This document shows, piece by piece, positions 63,797-64,000 of a DNA stretch of 64,000 nucleotides. The notes below the pieces were generated by a model that did not search any database, had not been told where the DNA came from, and saw only the letters and a list, made by a program, of their open reading frames with translations. Numbering within the stretch: position 1 is the stretch's first letter; every line of letters begins with the position of its first letter. The stretch spans positions 62,001 through 126,000 of the forward strand of contig CAJTLB010000004.1 of NCBI GenBank assembly GCA_910577045.1, given 5' to 3'. The position numbers were made by a program, and so were the translations under genes. This stretch comes from an uncultured Lachnospiraceae bacterium. Its GTDB lineage: Bacteria; Bacillota; Clostridia; Lachnospirales; Lachnospiraceae.

Positions 63797-63898
63797 CAAT
63801 TCCATTGCACTAACAGTTTTATTGCACTAACAATTCCATTGTTTTAGCAATTCCATTGTTCTAATAATTTCATTATTCCAACAATTCTGTAATTTTTG
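63797..63898. repeat. Six-copy 17-bp tandem repeat at the xseA-xseB junction
   Basis: Six consecutive 17-base units start at 63797, 63814, 63831, 63848, 63865 and 63882. The consensus is close to CAATTCCATTGTTCTAA; copies 1-4 are most alike and the last two are diverged. Units five and six include the 3' end of xseA and its stop (63873-63875), so the array seems to have grown out of the gene's own end. Confidence 0.85.
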
Positions 63899-64000
63899 CC
63901 TTTGCTTGTCCATCTAAAAACTGTACTTGGATTTCCTCTCCTATTTTTATCTGTTTTACAGAACGGACAGATGCCCCATCTTTATCCTGCACATAGGCAT
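63873..64000 (-). CDS. xseA: Exodeoxyribonuclease VII large subunit, C-terminal end
   Basis: Only the last 42 codons are present, cut by the window edge. The visible part reads AYVQDKDGASVRSVKQIKIG and ends in QAKAKITELLE before the stop. This fits the conserved XseA tail with its SVKQ and a small beta barrel. Gene order xseA-xseB-ispA-dxs confirms it. The final codons lie in the 17-bp tandem repeat. Confidence 0.88.
   Translation of the reverse strand, partial: AYVQDKDGASVRSVKQIKIGEEIQVQFLDGQAKAKITELLE

Noticed and set aside
63797..63898. CRISPR array
   Set aside because: The 17-base units are directly adjacent with no spacers and there are no cas genes.

Overview
The window looks like a chromosomal segment of a low-GC, spore-forming Clostridia member, most likely a Lachnospiraceae. 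The clues are the AT-rich sequence, AGGAGG-type ribosome binding sites, the run xseA-xseB-ispA-dxs-tlyA-nadK-argR-recN-spoIVB, NAD-dependent ligA, and a B12-dependent metH paired with a homocysteine methyltransferase/MTHFR fusion. The species cannot be named from sequence alone. Almost every gene is on the minus strand. I saw no tRNA, rRNA or CRISPR array. LAYOUT. (1) 1-3.6 kb is an NAD/ADP-ribose patch: a nicotinamidase-like hydrolase and a NUDIX/NrtR-type regulator, with a perfect 23-bp inverted repeat that brackets the regulator's own consensus promoter, then a divergent ADP-ribosylglycohydrolase and a small metallophosphoesterase. (2) 3.6-15 kb is housekeeping: ligA, an RluF-type pseudouridine synthase, ilvN-ilvC behind an exact consensus promoter, and the methionine-cycle pair MTHFR fusion-metH. 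(3) 15.2-51.1 kb is a very large one-directional surface-glycan locus. It holds legionaminic-acid genes (legB, legC, a NeuB-family synthase, a CMP-nonulosonate synthetase, a PtmE-like nucleotidyltransferase, a PglD/LegH-like acyltransferase and a Pse-type methylase). It also holds a polyol-phosphate branch (two TagD-like cytidylyltransferases, LicD, a GDPD phosphodiesterase and a CDP-glycerol-transferase-like protein fused to a propeller-like domain), two radical SAM proteins, three HAD proteins and many GT2/GT4 transferases. A small Rossmann module of the PglD N-terminal type is fused to at least eleven otherwise unrelated enzymes here. Several genes are broken: an acetyltransferase at a G6 tract, a DUF1796 gene, an orphan Rossmann start, and the tail of a lost HAD paralogue. 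(4) 51.1-55.4 kb is a recombination patch next to the glycan locus. It has a TnpB-family protein in which all three RuvC catalytic acids appear to be alanine, a Hin/resolvase-type serine recombinase, and between them a perfect 28-bp inverted repeat flanking 98 bp that contains a plausible promoter. A broken Rpn-type gene follows. (5) 55.4-64 kb is the conserved sporulation/isoprenoid block from spoIVB to xseA. The spo0A gene that normally follows spoIVB is not next to it. HOW IT MAY WORK TOGETHER (inference). The Leg genes would make a CMP-activated nonulosonic acid and the TagD/LicD genes a CDP-activated polyol phosphate. The Rossmann-fused transferases would assemble these on a surface polymer or glycoprotein. 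The recombinase, the inverted repeat and the nuclease-dead TnpB, sitting directly upstream on the same strand, are the best candidates in this window for an undescribed on/off control device.
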